Source of the DNA: Veillonella rodentium
GTDB taxonomy: Bacteria > Bacillota > Negativicutes > Veillonellales > Veillonellaceae
Assembly: GCF_900187285.1 (NCBI RefSeq)
Contig: NZ_LT906470.1
Location: 1,131,501-1,195,500 of the forward strand
Direction of reading: 5' to 3'
DNA: 64,000 nt
Shown one piece after another: positions 1 to 8,488 of the stretch (its first letter is position 1; every line of letters begins with the position of its first letter). Below the pieces are notes generated by a model, which was given only the letters and a program-made list of their open reading frames with translations, made no database searches and was not told the origin of the DNA. The translations under genes and the position numbers were made by a program.

Positions 1-113
1 TGTTGTAACTCATTAGCACACGAACTGCATAAATGTTGTTCTGTTTTTTTATTATTTATGATATTTGTCATATGAACAGTAGCTTCATTTTTTTTACAAT
101 GATCGCATAACAT
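1..113 (-). CDS. mcsA: McsA, CtsR-modulator zinc protein (partial, 5' end only)
   Basis: The minus-strand reading frame starts at an ATG at 113 and runs off the left edge, giving about 37 residues that begin MLCDHCKKNEATVH and continue to HLCSSCANELQQ. The two CxxC pairs match the N-terminal zinc finger of McsA, the activator and adaptor of the McsB arginine kinase in Firmicute protein quality control. A GGAAGGAG ribosome site overlaps the end of ctsR immediately upstream, so translation is probably coupled to ctsR. The usual order ctsR-mcsA-mcsB-clpC predicts mcsB and clpC beyond the left edge. The identification rests on the short N-terminus plus the position next to ctsR. Confidence 0.85.
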   Translation of the reverse strand, partial: MLCDHCKKNEATVHMTNIINNKKTEQHLCSSCANELQ

Positions 114-119
114 AGAGCA

Positions 120-599
120 TCACTCCTTCCGCAATGCGTCCACCATGGTGGCGTACAATTGACGAATTGCTTCATTTCTATTTTCAATATCCACATGCTC
201 AATCAATGTGGCAAAGGAATTGTGCATAATCTGCGCTTCTCGATTCGTAATCTTATTCACCTGAAGTAATTGAAACAAAGACTGATCTACATCGCGTATA
301 TCGATCAAGCGTTCCACTGTATTAGGACCTTCATAGATACGATATGTCGTTACGGCCGGCAACGAATCCGATTGATTCTGATTTAATTTTGTGATGCGTA
401 TGTAACCGCCTAAACCGCGTCTCGATTCGACATCGAAGCCTCGTTCATTGGAAAATCGGGTACTCAACACATAACTGATCTGGGATGGTGCGCAATTCAG
501 TTCATCGGCCAACTCGTTTCGTTTTAAAATCAGCTTTTCTTGTTCCTGTCTCATTTTTTCCAATATAAATTTTTCTATTTTATCAGCTATCATACTCAT
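120..599 (-). CDS. ctsR: CtsR, class III heat-shock repressor
   Basis: The 159-residue product has the family length and character. An N-terminal winged helix (about residues 1-70, including the RGFDVESRRGLGGYIRI segment with the glycine-rich wing tip) binds DNA, and a helical C-terminal half mediates dimerisation and is the McsB/ClpCP target. CtsR represses clpC, clpP, clpB and often its own operon, and is inactivated by heat through the glycine-rich loop. The upstream region carries several GGTCAAA-type heptads overlapping a consensus promoter, consistent with autoregulation. It is the first gene of the operon, with mcsA following after 6 bases. Confidence 0.95.
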   Translation of the reverse strand: MSMIADKIEKFILEKMRQEQEKLILKRNELADELNCAPSQISYVLSTRFSNERGFDVESRRGLGGYIRITKLNQNQSDSLPAVTTYRIYEGPNTVERLIDIRDVDQSLFQLLQVNKITNREAQIMHNSFATLIEHVDIENRNEAIRQLYATMVDALRKE

Positions 600-640
600 T
601 TATAACACCTCTTTGTCTTTTTGCTCTTTATGATATTTCT

Positions 641-692
641 ATTATATTTGACTATTTGACCTTTGTCAATAAAGGTCAGATATTTTTTGACC
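641..692 (-). promoter_or_regulatory. ctsR operon promoter overlapping CtsR-type heptad repeats
   Basis: On the minus strand a perfect -35 TTGACA (664-669) is followed by a 17-base spacer and a perfect -10 TATAAT (641-646). Heptads matching the CtsR half-site (A/G)GTCAAA lie at 647-653, 655-661 and 686-692. The first two fill the spacer between -35 and -10. They are separated by one base rather than the usual three, so the operator is non-canonical in spacing. The promoter is very likely; CtsR binding here is inferred from the family. Confidence 0.8.
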
Positions 693-704
693 TTCTATAT
701 TAAA

Positions 705-733
705 TAGACTTATACAGAAATAATATGTATAAT
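705..733 (+). promoter_or_regulatory. Probable promoter of the AdoMetDC-like gene
   Basis: A -10 TATAAT at 728-733 is preceded, after 17 bases, by TAGACT at 705-710, a weak -35. It lies 31 bases upstream of the start codon at 765. It is close to the divergent ctsR heptads, so CtsR could affect both directions, although the heptads do not overlap this promoter. Confidence 0.5.
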
Positions 734-764
734 ATATGAGACATATTTTGAAAGAAGGTGTACC

Positions 765-1271
765 ATGGCAGAAGCATTAGGACAAGAACTATTAATTGAT
801 TTATATTCCTGTGATGAAGATGCAATCTCATCAGCAACCTCTGTACAGGAAAGCGTAGCCAGCGCATTTGATCTGGCGGATATAGATGTGGATGAAATCA
901 GTTGTCAGGTTATGGATGAAGAAATTGCCCTTCTTTCTGTGGCACCTAATTTTCATTTTACCTTGCACATCTATCCTGCATTGGGCTATGTAGCCGTAGA
1001 TTTATATTCATTTGAACAATCTCTGCCGCTCACGCTGATCATGAAGGCATTGCGCAAATCTTTCAGAGCGGAAAAGGTCAAGGCGACCAGTGTGCAACGC
1101 GGAGATTTCGGCAACGAACGAGATATGAAACCTCGTCGGAAAACCAAAATCACCACACTGGGCCGAGTATCACGCACGCGTATTCAATTAAAGCAAACCG
1201 GCGGAAAGCTAAAAAAACAAAGCGCTAAGATGATAAAAACCATCGCCAAGAAAAGCGGATTGCATAAATAA
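765..1271 (+). CDS. S-adenosylmethionine decarboxylase-like protein, catalytic serine missing
   Basis: Residues 1-85 resemble the prokaryotic AdoMet decarboxylase (SpeH/SpeD) fold. They open GQELLIDLYSCDEDA and include NFHFTLHIYPALGYVAVDLY, which aligns by eye with the family segment around ESHLxIHTWPExGYAAVDxxTCG. At the self-cleavage site the usual E-S-H is replaced by N-F-H, so the serine that becomes the pyruvoyl cofactor is absent, and the catalytic cysteine after the D-x-x-x motif is also missing (DLYSFE). A strongly basic tail of about 55 residues (PRRKTK ... KKSGLHK) follows and is not part of the family. Start: ATG preceded by AAAGAAGGTG. A polyamine biosynthetic role is therefore unlikely; a regulatory or nucleic-acid-binding role is possible. 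The family call is by eye. Confidence 0.6.
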   Translation: MAEALGQELLIDLYSCDEDAISSATSVQESVASAFDLADIDVDEISCQVMDEEIALLSVAPNFHFTLHIYPALGYVAVDLYSFEQSLPLTLIMKALRKSFRAEKVKATSVQRGDFGNERDMKPRRKTKITTLGRVSRTRIQLKQTGGKLKKQSAKMIKTIAKKSGLHK

Positions 1272-1288
1272 ATATTGTTTCAATATAC

Positions 1289-1328
1289 AAAAAGAGATTG
1301 CTACCCAAAAGGTAACAATCTCTTTTCT
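1289..1328. terminator. Bidirectional terminator
   Basis: An inverted repeat (AAAGAGATTG-CTACC, loop CAAAA, GGTA-A-CAATCTCTTT) is flanked by A-rich and T-rich tracts. It lies between the convergent AdoMetDC-like gene and the HAD gene, so it can serve both transcripts. Confidence 0.8.
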
Positions 1329-1334
1329 TTTTAC

Positions 1335-2018
1335 TTATCTACGCACAAGCATCTCTTCCAGATCGAGAACTTGAGCGATTTCATCTACATCATCACAGAG
1401 ATATTCCGCATCCGCTTCTTTCAGTTCCGTTTCCGTACCGTAACCGTAAGTGACACCGATAGAAATACAACCAAGTTCATTAGCTGCTTCAATATCGTAT
1501 TTTCTATCACCTACCATGAACGCCAGTCGACGACCATTTGTATCTGTTAGCGGATTACCGCAAAGAGCAAGAGCCTTTTCGAGAATCTCTTTCTTATGCA
1601 ATAAACCGGATTCGTAATCAGCACCGACAATCACATCAAAGTAAGGTGTTAATTCAAAATGATCTAATATCTCTTTTGCAAAATGTTCCGGTTTTGCCGT
1701 AGCCAGAACGATGGTATATTGTTCCGCCTGACATTTAGCAAGCAAATCTACAATATTGGGATACACCTTATTTTCAAACTTACCAATTGTACCATAGCGT
1801 TCACGAAACTTCTTATATGTTTCTTCAGCCTGCTCATAAGTTAGTCCACAATGTTCCTGAAAAGAATCTACCAACGGCGGTCCCAAAAACAGAAGTAATG
1901 TTTGCTCATCCGGGATCGGATAACCGAAATGGTTTAATGCGAATTTGACACTTGTTAGAATCCCTTCCTGAGAATCCGTCAATGTCCCATCTAAATCAAA
2001 CAATATCGTCTTCTTCAT
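1335..2018 (-). CDS. HAD-superfamily phosphatase, phosphoglycolate phosphatase/nucleotidase-like
   Basis: The 227-residue protein carries the HAD motifs in order: FDLDGTLTDS near the N-terminus (motif I, nucleophile and acid/base aspartates), VLATAKPEHF (motif II), a lysine near residue 144, and VGDRKYDIEAANELG (motif IV). A helical cap domain sits between motifs I and II (subclass IA). Family members hydrolyse phosphoglycolate, pyrophosphate or nucleotide monophosphates, and the substrate cannot be assigned from sequence. It is the last gene of the suf transcription unit, 1 base after sufU, although a metabolic link to Fe-S assembly is not evident. Confidence 0.8.
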   Translation of the reverse strand: MKKTILFDLDGTLTDSQEGILTSVKFALNHFGYPIPDEQTLLLFLGPPLVDSFQEHCGLTYEQAEETYKKFRERYGTIGKFENKVYPNIVDLLAKCQAEQYTIVLATAKPEHFAKEILDHFELTPYFDVIVGADYESGLLHKKEILEKALALCGNPLTDTNGRRLAFMVGDRKYDIEAANELGCISIGVTYGYGTETELKEADAEYLCDDVDEIAQVLDLEEMLVRR

Positions 2019-2019
2019 A

Positions 2020-2445
2020 TTATTTCTTCAGAGCCTCTTTTAATGTATGCCATGCAAGAACAGCACATTTAACGCGTGCCGGCATATTAGAAATATTTTG
2101 CAGTGCCATCGCATCTTCTAATTCTTCCAACTCATTTTCATCGGTCACTTCTTTTTTTATCATGCCCAAGAAAATTTCTACCAAACGTAATGCTTCCTTT
2201 ACAGATTTACCTTTGATAATATCAATCATCATAGAGGCGGAGGCCTGACTGATTGCACATCCGGATCCCGTATAAGCCGCATCTTTAATGATGCCATCCT
2301 CTACATTGACCTGCAATGTTAAATCATCACCGCAACTTGGGTTATGCCCATGCTCGGATGTTGTAAATTCAGATAATTCACGTTTATTACGCTTATCCTG
2401 ATTATGTTCCAAAATAAGTTCCGTATAGAGTTGATCCATTTCCAT
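2020..2445 (-). CDS. sufU: SufU, zinc-dependent sulfurtransferase/scaffold for Fe-S assembly
   Basis: The 141-residue protein has the SufU/IscU fold with all metal ligands in place: Cys38 and Asp40 in NPSCGD, Cys63 in TGSGCAISQAS, and Cys127 near the C-terminus. The extended loop after GSGCAISQASASMM is typical of the Firmicute SufU type rather than IscU. It accepts persulfide sulfur from SufS and passes it to the SufBCD complex. It starts 12 bases after sufS. An AGGAG site lies 9 bases before the ATG. Confidence 0.95.
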   Translation of the reverse strand: MEMDQLYTELILEHNQDKRNKRELSEFTTSEHGHNPSCGDDLTLQVNVEDGIIKDAAYTGSGCAISQASASMMIDIIKGKSVKEALRLVEIFLGMIKKEVTDENELEELEDAMALQNISNMPARVKCAVLAWHTLKEALKK

Positions 2446-2457
2446 TGATCGCTTCTC

Positions 2458-3687
2458 CTAATCTTTAAAGCCCATGACTGAACGAACAGTCTTCAATACG
2501 TCAAGGAAGGCATCCAAATCTTCCTTACGCGTATACAAGTACATACTTAGCCGTGTAGATGCGGACACATTATAGAATGCGCCCAAAGGTTGTGCACAAT
2601 GATGACCGGAACGTACGCAAATTCCCTTTGAATCCAGAATAGTTGCTACATCATGAGGATGCACATCATCCACTGTGAAAGCAATTACACCATGTTTTTC
2701 CTTAGGATTTTGGGAGCCGATTATATGAACATGCGGTAATTCCACAATCTTAGGTAAGATATAGGAAACTAATTCCTCTTCATAAGCCTCGATAGCATCC
2801 ATTCCGAAGGATTCAAGATAATCAATGGCGGCATGAAGTGACACCGCGCCGTCCGCATTCGGTGTACCGGCTTCAAATTTATAAGGTAATTCGTTGAATG
2901 TCGTAGTCTGCTCTTTTACATACTCAATCATGTCCCCGCCCAAAAGGAATGGAGGCATCGCTTCTAACAGATCACGCTTGCCGTATAATACCCCAATGCC
3001 TTGAGAGGCACACATTTTATGTCCTGAGAATACAAAGAAATCGCAATCTAACTCTTGTACATCGATTTTCTTATGCGGTGTGGATTGTGCCCCGTCAAGG
3101 ACGACAACAGCCCCGACCGAATGGGCCTTTTCCGTCAATTCTTTCACCGGAAACTCCATACCGAGCACATTACTTATATGCGCAAAAGCAACGATTTTAG
3201 TGGTTTCATCAATCTTATCGATTTCACCATCCTTTAAATGTCCGCTTTCATCAAGATACATATATTCCAATGTAGCCCCTGTTTGTTCGGCCACATATTG
3301 CCATGTCACAAGATTAGCATGATGCTCCGCAACGGTAATGATGATTTTATCACCTTTTTTTACATTATGAAGACCGTAACTGTGGGCAATCAAGTTCATC
3401 GATTCCGTACTGTTCCGGGTAAAAATGACCTCTTCCCGTTCACGGGCATTGATGAATTCCACCACTCGGTCACGAGCATTCTCATAAGCTTCGGACGCTT
3501 CGATGGCCAAGATATGAGAACCGCGATGAGGGTTACCGTTATGCTGTGTCATGTGTTCAACAATACGGTCCACTACAACTTGTGGAATTTGTGCGGTCGC
3601 ACCGCTATCCAAATAGATGACGCGGTGCCCATTATGCTCTTTATGTAATATAGGAAAATCTTTATATGCTTCTGCAATAGGTCTCAT
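2458..3687 (-). CDS. sufS: SufS, cysteine desulfurase
   Basis: A 409-residue class V aminotransferase-fold enzyme that is PLP-dependent. Visible features are the PLP-lysine motif FSGHKMCAS, the AEHHANLVTWQ segment that stacks on the cofactor, and the active-site cysteine in RSGHHCAQP at about residue 364, which receives the persulfide from L-cysteine. The short loop around that cysteine marks the group II (SufS/CsdA) subfamily. It sits between sufD and sufU, the standard SUF order in Firmicutes. Confidence 0.97.
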   Translation of the reverse strand: MRPIAEAYKDFPILHKEHNGHRVIYLDSGATAQIPQVVVDRIVEHMTQHNGNPHRGSHILAIEASEAYENARDRVVEFINAREREEVIFTRNSTESMNLIAHSYGLHNVKKGDKIIITVAEHHANLVTWQYVAEQTGATLEYMYLDESGHLKDGEIDKIDETTKIVAFAHISNVLGMEFPVKELTEKAHSVGAVVVLDGAQSTPHKKIDVQELDCDFFVFSGHKMCASQGIGVLYGKRDLLEAMPPFLLGGDMIEYVKEQTTTFNELPYKFEAGTPNADGAVSLHAAIDYLESFGMDAIEAYEEELVSYILPKIVELPHVHIIGSQNPKEKHGVIAFTVDDVHPHDVATILDSKGICVRSGHHCAQPLGAFYNVSASTRLSMYLYTRKEDLDAFLDVLKTVRSVMGFKD

Positions 3688-3698
3688 AAAACGCCTCT

Positions 3699-4745
3699 TT
3701 AAATTTTATTACGTACAGCCGCTAATGCCGCTTCTTCAATCGCTTCATCACCAATACGATCTATAATCGGACGAATCATAGATTCTACGATGATATGCTT
3801 CGCTTCAGTTTCACTGAAGCCGCGACTCATAAGATAGAACAATTTATTATGGTCGATTTGACCTGCGCTCGCCGCATGATTACCAACTACATTATCTTCT
3901 TTACACAACAAAAGCGGCAAAGAAACCGATTTTACAGTTGGATCTAACAATAAGCACGTATCTTCTTCCGCACCTTCAGATGCAGTGGCTCCATTAAGGA
4001 AATCCAGTGTGCCGCGGAATGATTTTTTAGCATTACCGCTGAGAGCGCCTAAATTATGAATATCGCTGAAAGATTTCTTACCGCCATGGCTCATCACCAT
4101 AGCAATATCAAATTTCTGCTCTTTATTACCAAGATAAGCGATATCGTGGACGATGTAAGATTCCTGGCCCACTAAATCATGATAGTAATTCAAGAAATTT
4201 TCACTGCCGCCGATTTCGATGTTGATATATTCCACATCGGCTCGGTCTTCTAATTTAGTATAGCGATGTTCGATATGTTGTACATGCTCAGGTAAAAGAT
4301 TCACCTTTTTCACTACAACCTTAGCGGAGTCTTTTACATCGTATTCACTCAAGTAACTAACATTTGTCAACTCATGACCGGAACCGGTTACATAAAATTG
4401 AACTTCTAATTCAGCGCCGTTTTCGACGATAAACTGAAAGCGATTCGCCACGCGTTGGGATGCGTCGATACGGATGCCAACAATCTCTTTAGCATTTGCA
4501 GGAACATGAATAGCATACCCTTCCGCCTTATCAACTAATTCCTGTACCGCTTCTCTATTAGCACCTTCATAAGAACCATTCATCAACGGTATTCCTTTTG
4601 ACAGTGGTGAAAGTATATTTTTATTCGCCTCTACAACAATCGACTGTACGGCTTTGTCTTCTCCCGCTAAAGATCCTACAGTATGATTGACACGCAACCA
4701 TCTGAATGTCGGTCTAGGGAGTACATTAAATAGTAATTCGCTCAT
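3699..4745 (-). CDS. sufD: SufD, Fe-S assembly scaffold subunit
   Basis: The 348-residue protein has the C-terminal SufBD beta-helix and helical domain, with the DHNKLFYLMSRGFSETEAKHII segment shared with SufB. It forms the SufB-SufC2-SufD complex in the cytoplasm. It is somewhat shorter than the roughly 420-440 residues common for SufD, mainly at the N-terminus, as in other Negativicute-like forms (from memory). Start: ATG after GGAGGAATT. It lies 9 bases downstream of sufB. Confidence 0.93.
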   Translation of the reverse strand: MSELLFNVLPRPTFRWLRVNHTVGSLAGEDKAVQSIVVEANKNILSPLSKGIPLMNGSYEGANREAVQELVDKAEGYAIHVPANAKEIVGIRIDASQRVANRFQFIVENGAELEVQFYVTGSGHELTNVSYLSEYDVKDSAKVVVKKVNLLPEHVQHIEHRYTKLEDRADVEYINIEIGGSENFLNYYHDLVGQESYIVHDIAYLGNKEQKFDIAMVMSHGGKKSFSDIHNLGALSGNAKKSFRGTLDFLNGATASEGAEEDTCLLLDPTVKSVSLPLLLCKEDNVVGNHAASAGQIDHNKLFYLMSRGFSETEAKHIIVESMIRPIIDRIGDEAIEEAALAAVRNKI

Positions 4746-4754
4746 AATTCCTCC

Positions 4755-6164
4755 TTAACCGATAGAACCTTCTAATTCAAGATTGATTAGATTGTTCATT
4801 TCAACCGCATATTCAAGCGGTAATTCCTTAGAAATCGGTTCAACGAAACCTCGAACAAGCATTGCACGAGCTTCTTCTTCACTGATACCGCGAGTCATGA
4901 GATAGAAAATCGCCTCATCGGAAATACGACCGATCTTAGCTTCATGACCTAAATCCACATTATCATTTTCAACGATAATAGCCGGGATTGTATCCGATTG
5001 AGATTCAGCATCAAGCATTAACGATTCACAGGAAACAGTAGCCTTTGCATGTTCCGCCTTTGGCCCGATTTTCAAAAGGCCGCGATAAATTGCAGCGCCA
5101 CCGGATTTGGAAATGGATTTAGAGTTTACATTACTTGTCGTATATGGTGCATTATGAACTACTTTACATCCTGTATCAAGGAATTGTCCTTCACCGGCAA
5201 ATGTTACACCTGTAAATTCCGCATGAGCACCTTCACCGTTTAGAATACTCATCGGATACAGGCAGGATACCTTGGATCCGAAGGAACCGGAAACCCATTC
5301 AATTGTCCCGCCTTTGCCTACAACACAACGTTTCGTGTTGAGATTATACATATTTTTAGACCAGTTTTCAATTGTAGAATAACGCAATGTGGCATTATCC
5401 TTAACGAACAATTCCACTGCACCCGCATGAAGATTGGATACATCATATTTAGGAGCGGAACAACCTTCGATAAAGTGAAGCTTTGCCCCCTCCTCCACGA
5501 TAATCATCGTATGCTCAAACTGACCTGCACCCGGCGCATTCAGACGGAAGTAGGACTGCAACGGAATATCTACCTGTACGCCAGCCGGAACGTATACGAA
5601 GGAACCGCCTGACCAAACGGCGCCATGAAGGGCCGCCCATTTATGGTCCGTAGGAGGAATCAAGGTCATCCAGTATTTTTTTACGATTTCTTCATGTTCA
5701 TGAAGAGCCGTTTCAATATCGGTATATATAACCCCCTGTTTAACAAGGTCTTCTTGAATACTGTGGTATACAACCTCTGAGTCATACTGAGCACCTACGC
5801 CCGCAAGAGATGTTTTTTCCGCTTCCGGAATACCTAGGCGGTCAAATGTGCTTTTAATTTCTTCCGGAACTTCGTCCCAGTTCTCTTTCATATCAACTTT
5901 CGGCTTAACATAAGTATGAATATTTGCCATATCCAAGCCGGAAATATCCGGGATCCAGTTAGGAATCCCCATGCGATTATAGATGTCCAAAGACTTCAAA
6001 CGAAACTCGAGCATCCATTCAGGTTCATTTTTATTGGCCCAAATTTCCCGGATAATATCTTCCGTCAAACCGGTATCCGAAATATAGGAATATTCAAAAT
6101 CATTCTTTATATCGTAGACACCGCGGTCCATATCCGCCACTTGGGTTTTCTTTCTTTGTTCCAT
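4755..6164 (-). CDS. sufB: SufB, Fe-S assembly scaffold subunit
   Basis: At 469 residues it matches the family length. It contains the characteristic SufB segments WMLEFRLKSLDIY, the ALHGAVWSGGSFVYVPAGV region, SGSFGSKVSCLYPMSIL, and the C-terminal LGHEAKIGRISDEAIFYLMTRG. SufB is the subunit on which the nascent cluster is built, with SufC as ATPase and SufD as partner. Start: ATG after TAGGAGGCACT, 8 bases after sufC. Confidence 0.97.
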   Translation of the reverse strand: MEQRKKTQVADMDRGVYDIKNDFEYSYISDTGLTEDIIREIWANKNEPEWMLEFRLKSLDIYNRMGIPNWIPDISGLDMANIHTYVKPKVDMKENWDEVPEEIKSTFDRLGIPEAEKTSLAGVGAQYDSEVVYHSIQEDLVKQGVIYTDIETALHEHEEIVKKYWMTLIPPTDHKWAALHGAVWSGGSFVYVPAGVQVDIPLQSYFRLNAPGAGQFEHTMIIVEEGAKLHFIEGCSAPKYDVSNLHAGAVELFVKDNATLRYSTIENWSKNMYNLNTKRCVVGKGGTIEWVSGSFGSKVSCLYPMSILNGEGAHAEFTGVTFAGEGQFLDTGCKVVHNAPYTTSNVNSKSISKSGGAAIYRGLLKIGPKAEHAKATVSCESLMLDAESQSDTIPAIIVENDNVDLGHEAKIGRISDEAIFYLMTRGISEEEARAMLVRGFVEPISKELPLEYAVEMNNLINLELEGSIG

Positions 6165-6172
6165 AGTGCCTC

Positions 6173-6916
6173 CTATGCTAATGATTTGTATGCGTCATAA
6201 CCTTTTTCTTCGATTTCACGCACGAGAGAAGCATCCCCGGTTTTAACGATTTTACCGTTGATTAAAACATGAACAAAATCAGGTTTCAACTTTTGTAAAA
6301 TTTGGTTATGATGCGTGATAATCAATACAGCATTATCTTCATTGTGAAAGCGCTGTACCCCTTCAGATACGACACGAACCGCATCTACGTCAAGGCCGGA
6401 ATCGGTTTCATCAAGAATCGCCAATTTAGGATTCAAAATGGACATTTGAAGGATTTCATTCTTCTTGCGTTCACCGCCGGAAAACCCTTCGTTTACATAA
6501 CGTTGTGCATAAGATGTATCAAAAGATAATTCATCCATCTTGGTTTTCAACTCTTTTTTAAACGCCAACGCCCGTACGTTTTCACCTGTAATTGTGGATT
6601 TAGCTGTACGGATAAAGTTTTCTACAGTAATCCCCGGAACGGAAATCGGATTCTGAAAGGACATAAAGATACCTGCTTTAGCACGATCATTTACGGCATC
6701 TTCCGTAATATTCTTACCGTCAAAAATGATAGAGCCTTCATCCACTGTATATGTAGGATTTCCCATAATGGCATTGGCCAAAGTGGATTTGCCTGCACCA
6801 TTTGTCCCCATTACGACATGAATTTCACCCTTATTAATTGTTAAATTGATCCCCTTCAAGATCTGTTTTTCTTCGACAGATACCTTTAAGTCTTTTACCT
6901 GAAGTAATTCAGCCAA
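6173..6916 (-). CDS. sufC: SufC, ATPase of the SufBCD complex
   Basis: An ABC-type ATPase of about 247 residues. It shows Walker A GTNGAGKST near residue 40, the Q-loop FQNP, the signature SGGERKKNE, and Walker B LAILDETDSGLD. It has no membrane partner: it drives conformational change of SufB/SufD. Start choice: the frame is open from a GTG at 6925, but AAGGAG overlaps that codon. The TTG at 6916 lies 8 bases after AAGGAG and gives the usual MAELLQVKDL N-terminus. It is the first gene of the suf operon. Confidence 0.95.
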   Translation of the reverse strand: MAELLQVKDLKVSVEEKQILKGINLTINKGEIHVVMGTNGAGKSTLANAIMGNPTYTVDEGSIIFDGKNITEDAVNDRAKAGIFMSFQNPISVPGITVENFIRTAKSTITGENVRALAFKKELKTKMDELSFDTSYAQRYVNEGFSGGERKKNEILQMSILNPKLAILDETDSGLDVDAVRVVSEGVQRFHNEDNAVLIITHHNQILQKLKPDFVHVLINGKIVKTGDASLVREIEEKGYDAYKSLA

Positions 6917-6999
6917 AATGTTCACTCCTTCTTATTATGTATATTGCCATTACAGGATATATACATCTATTTATGTAAAACATATATAATGACACATAT

Positions 7000-7032
7000 A
7001 AAAAGGCGGTACGCACTAACGTGGATACCGCC
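7000..7032 (-). terminator. Terminator-like hairpin in the suf 5' leader (possible attenuator)
   Basis: On the minus strand a hairpin GGCGGTA-TC-CAC / GTTA loop / GTG-CG-TACCGCC is followed directly by TTTTTATATG. It lies about 40 bases downstream of a consensus promoter and 84 bases upstream of the sufC start. It is either the lysA terminator or, if the promoter at 7079-7107 is used, a leader attenuator. An upstream leader segment ACACACT can pair with AGTGCGT inside the hairpin (6 of 7 pairs), which would compete with terminator folding. Confidence 0.7.
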
Positions 7033-7078
7033 GTATTTCTCGCCAACTTAGCAAGTGTGTGCATAACAATCTACACTC

Positions 7079-7107
7079 ATTATACATTCTTATCTAAATG
7101 ATAGCAA
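7079..7107 (-). promoter_or_regulatory. Promoter of the suf operon
   Basis: On the minus strand, TTGCTA (7102-7107) is followed by a 17-base spacer and a perfect TATAAT (7079-7084). Predicted initiation near 7072 gives a leader of about 155 bases before sufC. No obvious Fur or IscR-type palindrome overlaps it. Confidence 0.75.
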
Positions 7108-7214
7108 GATATTCCTACTAAAATATACTGGAATTAAAAGAATATCAAGTATTACATATATTGATACGTTTTTATTGGTATTCGTTCTCATCCTATTCGA
7201 TTCTCAATATTAAA

Positions 7215-8471
7215 TTATAACTTGGAAAAATCTAATGTACGGAATAAATCATCATATGTTTCGGCACGACGGATTTGCGTAACAGAACCATCTTTATGCA
7301 GGAGTAATTCAGCTGAGCGCAATTTACCATTATAGTTAAAACCCATCGAATGTCCATGAGCCCCCGTATCATGAATGATGATACGATCACCTATATCGAT
7401 TTTAGGCAATTTCCGTTGAATAGCAAATTTATCATTATTTTCACACAAAGATCCTGTCACATCATATACATGATCCTTTGGTTCGTTTTCCTTACCCATG
7501 ACTGTAATGTGATGATATGACCCGTATAATGCAGGTCGCATAAGATCGGCCATACAGGAATCAAGCCCGATATAATGACGATATATATCCTTCTTATGAA
7601 TTGCTGTAGATACAAGGTATCCGAATGGACCTGTTACCATGCGTCCGCATTCATATGCCAAGGCGATGTCATTGAGACCATTGCCTTTAATAATCCTGTC
7701 ATATGCATCATGAACACGTTGGCCTAACCGTTCAAAATCAACAGGTGTGTCCTCCGGTTTATACGCAACGCCTACACCGCCACCAAGATCGATAAACGCA
7801 ACATCAATGCCAAGTTTGTCTTTGATGTCTACAGCTAGATTAAAGCAGATTTCCGCAGTACCTACAAGGCCGTCGATATCCAATTCATTGGACACAACCA
7901 TCGTATGTAAACCGAAGTGTTTAACACCCTTCGCCTTTAATTGCTCATAGGCCTCAAATATTTGATCACGCGTCATACCGTATTTAGCTTCCTCGGGAAG
8001 ACCGATAATTGTATTGCCACCTTCTTTCAAAGAGCCCGGATTATAACGTACACAAAATGTGTCGGGTAAAGACCCGTGATTCTTTTCAAGATATTCTATA
8101 TGTGTAATATCATCTAAATTGATAATAGCCCCTAACTCCAATGCTTTTTTATATTCCACATATGGCGTATCGTTGGATGTGAACATGATATCATGACCCT
8201 TTATGCCCACCTTTTCACACAGCAATAACTCCGCCAACGAGGAACAATCCGCACCGACGCCCAAATCTTGCAGAAGTCGCATAATGTATGGATTCGGGGT
8301 AGCTTTTACGGCAAAATACTGTTTGAACCCCTTGTTCCAGGAAAATGCATTGATGAAGGATTTCATATTGTTAATAATACCTTCCTCATCATAGATGTGG
8401 AAAGGTGTCGGATAGTCAGCGATAATGGCTTCCAACTGTTCAGCTGTAAACGGAACTGTTTTCGTATTCAT
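7215..8471 (-). CDS. lysA: Diaminopimelate decarboxylase
   Basis: A fold-type III PLP decarboxylase of about 418 residues that makes L-lysine from meso-DAP. It shows the N-terminal barrel with YFAVKATPNP (the PLP lysine), GADCSSLAELLLC, the FIDLGGGVGVAY glycine-rich phosphate-binding loop, and the C-terminal YECGRMVTGPFG and GAHGHSMGFNYN segments. In this start, ATG at 8471 follows AGAGAGGTT at good spacing; the frame is open further upstream but without a ribosome site. Some homologues of this shape act on related amino acids such as carboxynorspermidine, but DAP is the most likely substrate. Confidence 0.85.
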   Translation of the reverse strand: MNTKTVPFTAEQLEAIIADYPTPFHIYDEEGIINNMKSFINAFSWNKGFKQYFAVKATPNPYIMRLLQDLGVGADCSSLAELLLCEKVGIKGHDIMFTSNDTPYVEYKKALELGAIINLDDITHIEYLEKNHGSLPDTFCVRYNPGSLKEGGNTIIGLPEEAKYGMTRDQIFEAYEQLKAKGVKHFGLHTMVVSNELDIDGLVGTAEICFNLAVDIKDKLGIDVAFIDLGGGVGVAYKPEDTPVDFERLGQRVHDAYDRIIKGNGLNDIALAYECGRMVTGPFGYLVSTAIHKKDIYRHYIGLDSCMADLMRPALYGSYHHITVMGKENEPKDHVYDVTGSLCENNDKFAIQRKLPKIDIGDRIIIHDTGAHGHSMGFNYNGKLRSAELLLHKDGSVTQIRRAETYDDLFRTLDFSKL

Positions 8472-8488
8472 AATAACCTCTCTATAAA

